Shown here: positions 5,634 to 7,033 of the stretch, piece by piece | Layout: each line of letters begins with the position of its first letter | How positions within the stretch are numbered: the first letter of the stretch is position 1 | Source of the DNA: Candidatus Sumerlaeota bacterium | GTDB taxonomy: Bacteria; Sumerlaeota; Sumerlaeia; JADFCT01 | Assembly (NCBI GenBank): GCA_026398575.1 | Contig: JAPLSP010000460.1 | Location: forward strand, 1-7,033 | Direction of reading: 5' to 3' | DNA: 7,033 nt | Notes under the pieces: generated by a model | Database searches by the model: none | The model's input: the letters and a program-made list of their open reading frames with translations, nothing else | Told to the model about the DNA's origin: nothing | Position numbers and translations under genes: made by a program

Positions 5634-5731
5634 TCTGACAAAATAATGTCTGACAAAACAATGAAAACACGTTGCTGTTGAATCCGGCAGGAATGGCTTG
5701 TTATTATTTTGTCGCACATTATTTTGTCAGA
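5634..5731. repeat. Inverted repeat of paired 15-mers (TCTGACAAAATAATG)
   Basis: The left arm has two tandem 15-mers: TCTGACAAAATAATG (5634-5648), then a one-base variant with C for T (5649-5663). The right arm (5702-5731) carries two copies on the opposite strand; the outer one (5717-5731) is an exact complement and the inner one has three differences. The arms enclose 38 nt, so a 30-bp stem with few mismatches is possible. The unit is AT-rich in GC-rich surroundings and looks like a dispersed non-coding element. It also explains the false N-terminal extension (FCQTLFCQN) of the minus-strand frame. Confidence 0.85.
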
Positions 5732-5743
5732 CCTATTCCAGCA

Positions 5744-5755
5744 CCCAAGGTAGCT
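5744..5755. repeat. 12-bp direct repeat CCCAAGGTAGCT, right copy
   Basis: This is the exact second copy of the 12-mer at 5600-5611. ATGCGCCC at 5764-5771 is the reverse complement of GGGCGCAT at 5592-5599, so the whole 15-mer element is nested inside a further weak symmetry. Confidence 0.7.
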
Positions 5756-5758
5756 CGG

Positions 5759-5788
5759 CTGAAATGCGCCCGCCGGAATTGTGATACT
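5759..5788 (+). promoter_or_regulatory. Weak candidate promoter for hisC
   Basis: CTGAAA (5759-5764) stands 18 bases before GATACT (5783-5788), which is preceded by TG one base upstream (an extended -10 form). Each box matches the sigma70 consensus at four of six positions. If used, the leader would be about 160 nt and would contain the 9-nt repeat hairpin. This is the best pair I see on the plus strand here, but it may be chance. Confidence 0.2.
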
Positions 5789-5851
5789 TTTAGGGTGGAC
5801 GGAGACCCGGGAACCCGCTCATAATCAATCTGTGATTCAGTTTTTTTTCCT

Positions 5852-5931
5852 GGATCGCAGCGTAGCCCATGCGGCCTATGGGTCCTATTTGGCCTATAAG
5901 TCCCATGCCTCCCATGAGCCCCCTGCGATCC
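5852..5931. repeat. 9-nt tandem array bounded by a 9-bp inverted repeat
   Basis: About seven degenerate 9-mers, consensus (T/G)CCYATRNG, run from 5865 to 5927 (for example GCCTATGGG, TCCTATTTG, GCCTATAAG). Exact 9-bp inverted repeats, GGATCGCAG (5852-5860) and CTGCGATCC (5923-5931), enclose them. On the minus strand each unit reads as a Gly-X-X triplet (GMGLIGQIGPIGRMG), giving a collagen-like short open frame with no other sign of being a gene. It lies just upstream of hisC and would be in its leader if the upstream promoter is used. Confidence 0.75.
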
Positions 5932-5955
5932 CAGCTCCGCGAAAGATGAACTGCG

Positions 5956-7032
5956 ATGTCATTGCCAATCAAAGATGCCGTCCTTAAATTGCACGCCTAT
6001 ACCCCCGGCGAGCAACCGTCGGACCCGAGCGTCGTCAAGCTCAACACCAACGAGAATCCGTATCCGCCCGCGCCACAGGTTCTCGAGGCGCTGGCCGGCT
6101 TGTCCGCCCATTCCGGCGCCGCGATTCGCAAGTATCCGCCTGCGACCGCCGATCCACTGCGCGATGAGATCGGCCAACGCCTGGGATTCAGCCGCGACCA
6201 GATCATCATTGGATATGGCTCGGATGAATTGCTGCGCCTGCTGTGCCAGGCGGTGGCGGGGCCGGAGCGCCCGATTGCCTGCCTCCACCCCACCTATAGC
6301 CTCTACCCGGTGCTGGCGGAAATGTATGAGGCCGAGACGCTGAAGTTCGATGAGCAGCCGCCGGCGCAGGATGAAGACGCGGTTCTTCCGGAGGAGTTCG
6401 TCCGGACGCCGGCGCCGCTGGTCTTCCTCGCGAATCCGAATCCGCCGTATGGGACCTTCTATCCGCTTTCGGAAATCGAACGTCTATGCGCGGCCAATCC
6501 AAACCGCCTTGTCGTTGTGGATGAGGCCTATGTGGACTTTGCGCCGACCAACGCCCTGCCGCTTTTGAAAAAATATTCCAACCTCGCCATTACGCGAACG
6601 TTTTCAAAAAGCTATTCGCTGGCGGGGATGCGGGTGGGATTCGCCATCGCCGCGCCGGAATTGATCGCGGCGCTCATGGCGCTGAAGGATTCCTACAATC
6701 TGCCGATCGCTTCGCAGGCGGCGGCGCGGGCGGCGTGGGACGCGCAGGAATACTTCGAACAAACGCGCAAAAAAATAATCAAGTCGAGGAGCATGTTGGG
6801 CGCGGAACTGGCCAATCGCGGACTCCAGGTCTATGTCTCGCACGGCAACTTCGTGTTTGCGCTGTGCAAAGACGCCAAGGCGCTGTATGAGGCGCTCAAA
6901 CGGCGCAAGGTTCTGATCCGCTATTGGGATTATCCGCCCGTGAATCAAGGCGTGCGCATCACCGTGGGAACTGATAAAGAGATCGAGCGGTTGGTTGCGG
7001 AGTTGGACAGCATGTGCGGATGTTTTTGCTGA
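5956..7032 (+). CDS. hisC: Histidinol-phosphate aminotransferase
   Basis: HisC converts imidazole-acetol phosphate and glutamate to histidinol phosphate and 2-oxoglutarate in cytoplasmic histidine synthesis. It is a fold-type I PLP enzyme. The 358-aa protein is full length. Family marks in order are KLNTNENPYPP (28-38), GYGSDELL (86-93, PLP-phosphate side), HPTYSLYP (111-118), LANPNPPYG (158-166, with Asn160 in the NPN motif), VVVDEAYVDF (186-195, Asp189 and Tyr192 contacting PLP), TRTFSKSYSLAGMRVGF (213-229, with Lys218 as the Schiff-base lysine), and GVRITVG (332-338, with Arg334 as the likely substrate-carboxylate arginine). The ribosome-binding site is weak (GAAAGA, nine bases before the ATG). 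Some homologues act on other amino acids such as phenylalanine, but the motif set favours HisC. No other his gene is in view. The C-terminus ends in an unusual CGCFC. Confidence 0.92.
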   Translation: MSLPIKDAVLKLHAYTPGEQPSDPSVVKLNTNENPYPPAPQVLEALAGLSAHSGAAIRKYPPATADPLRDEIGQRLGFSRDQIIIGYGSDELLRLLCQAVAGPERPIACLHPTYSLYPVLAEMYEAETLKFDEQPPAQDEDAVLPEEFVRTPAPLVFLANPNPPYGTFYPLSEIERLCAANPNRLVVVDEAYVDFAPTNALPLLKKYSNLAITRTFSKSYSLAGMRVGFAIAAPELIAALMALKDSYNLPIASQAAARAAWDAQEYFEQTRKKIIKSRSMLGAELANRGLQVYVSHGNFVFALCKDAKALYEALKRRKVLIRYWDYPPVNQGVRITVGTDKEIERLVAELDSMCGCFC

Positions 7033-7033
7033 G

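Larger units (their letters stand above)
5497..5955. other. Divergent intergenic region filled with repeats
   Basis: This 459-nt gap between the PDZ-cohesin gene (minus) and hisC (plus) holds no convincing gene. Short open frames here read through repeat units and lack family resemblance. It contains an inverted 15-mer element (5634-5731), a 12-bp direct repeat on either side, a 9-nt array (5865-5927) inside a small inverted repeat, and presumably the promoters of both flanking genes. No RNA gene is apparent. Confidence 0.8.

Noticed and set aside
5497..5670. 58-codon N-terminal extension of the PDZ-cohesin protein
   Set aside because: It reads through the 15-mer repeat (FCQTLFCQN), would place the signal peptide internally, and has no ribosome-binding site.
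5823..5848. AATCA/TGATT hairpin followed by T8, possible terminator or attenuator before hisC
   Set aside because: The stem is only five mostly A-T pairs and is separated from the T run by CAG; too weak to support.
5790..5972. Minus-strand 60-codon frame with collagen-like Gly-X-X residues
   Set aside because: The Gly-X-X pattern is a by-product of the 9-nt repeat. The frame overlaps the hisC start and shows no supporting start signal or flanking domain.

Overview
The window comes from a GC-rich, Gram-negative-type bacterium. The supporting signs are an ornithine-lipid gene pair, a secreted protein with a signal peptide, and a DedA membrane protein. I cannot name a species. The intergenic DNA carries three unrelated families of short-period, inverted-repeat sequence: a 7-nt AATGAGA type, a 15-nt TCTGACAAAATAATG type, and a 9-nt (T/G)CCYATRNG type. 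From general familiarity this suggests a little-studied environmental lineage, perhaps PVC-like or a candidate phylum. That is an impression, not a demonstration.

Left block (1-2648, mostly + strand). Positions 1-113 may hold the 5' end of a minus-strand gene running off the left edge. A probable three-gene operon follows: a DedA-family membrane protein (343-972), an OlsB-like GNAT N-acyltransferase (988-1842) and an OlsA/PlsC-like acyltransferase (1839-2648). The last two overlap by ATGA. OlsB would acylate ornithine to lyso-ornithine lipid and OlsA would add the second acyl chain, giving phosphorus-free ornithine lipid. DedA proteins are lipid-carrier or membrane-homeostasis factors, so the operon has a membrane-lipid theme.

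Middle block (2623-4040). A repeat element lies between convergent olsA and rsfS. The stop codons of both genes fall inside its AATGAGA arms, so both proteins end in Asn-Glu-Lys. On the minus strand an unrecognised single-pass membrane protein (3919-3266) is followed by the ribosomal silencing factor rsfS (3184-2819). A good sigma70-type promoter lies upstream (4040-4013). rsfS has no canonical start codon in the right place and appears to start at AUU behind an AAGGAG ribosome-binding site.

Right block (4066-7032). A secreted 476-aa minus-strand protein has a signal peptide, one PDZ domain and two cohesin-like beta domains joined by an Ala/Pro linker. It is divergent from hisC (histidinol-phosphate aminotransferase, complete, 5956-7032). 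The 459-nt divergent gap (5497-5955) contains no convincing gene. It holds an inverted 15-mer element, a 12-bp direct repeat around it, and a 9-nt array bounded by a 9-bp inverted repeat.

The most notable points are the repeat-donated stop codons shared by two convergent genes, the putative AUU-initiated rsfS, and the PDZ-cohesin-cohesin protein.
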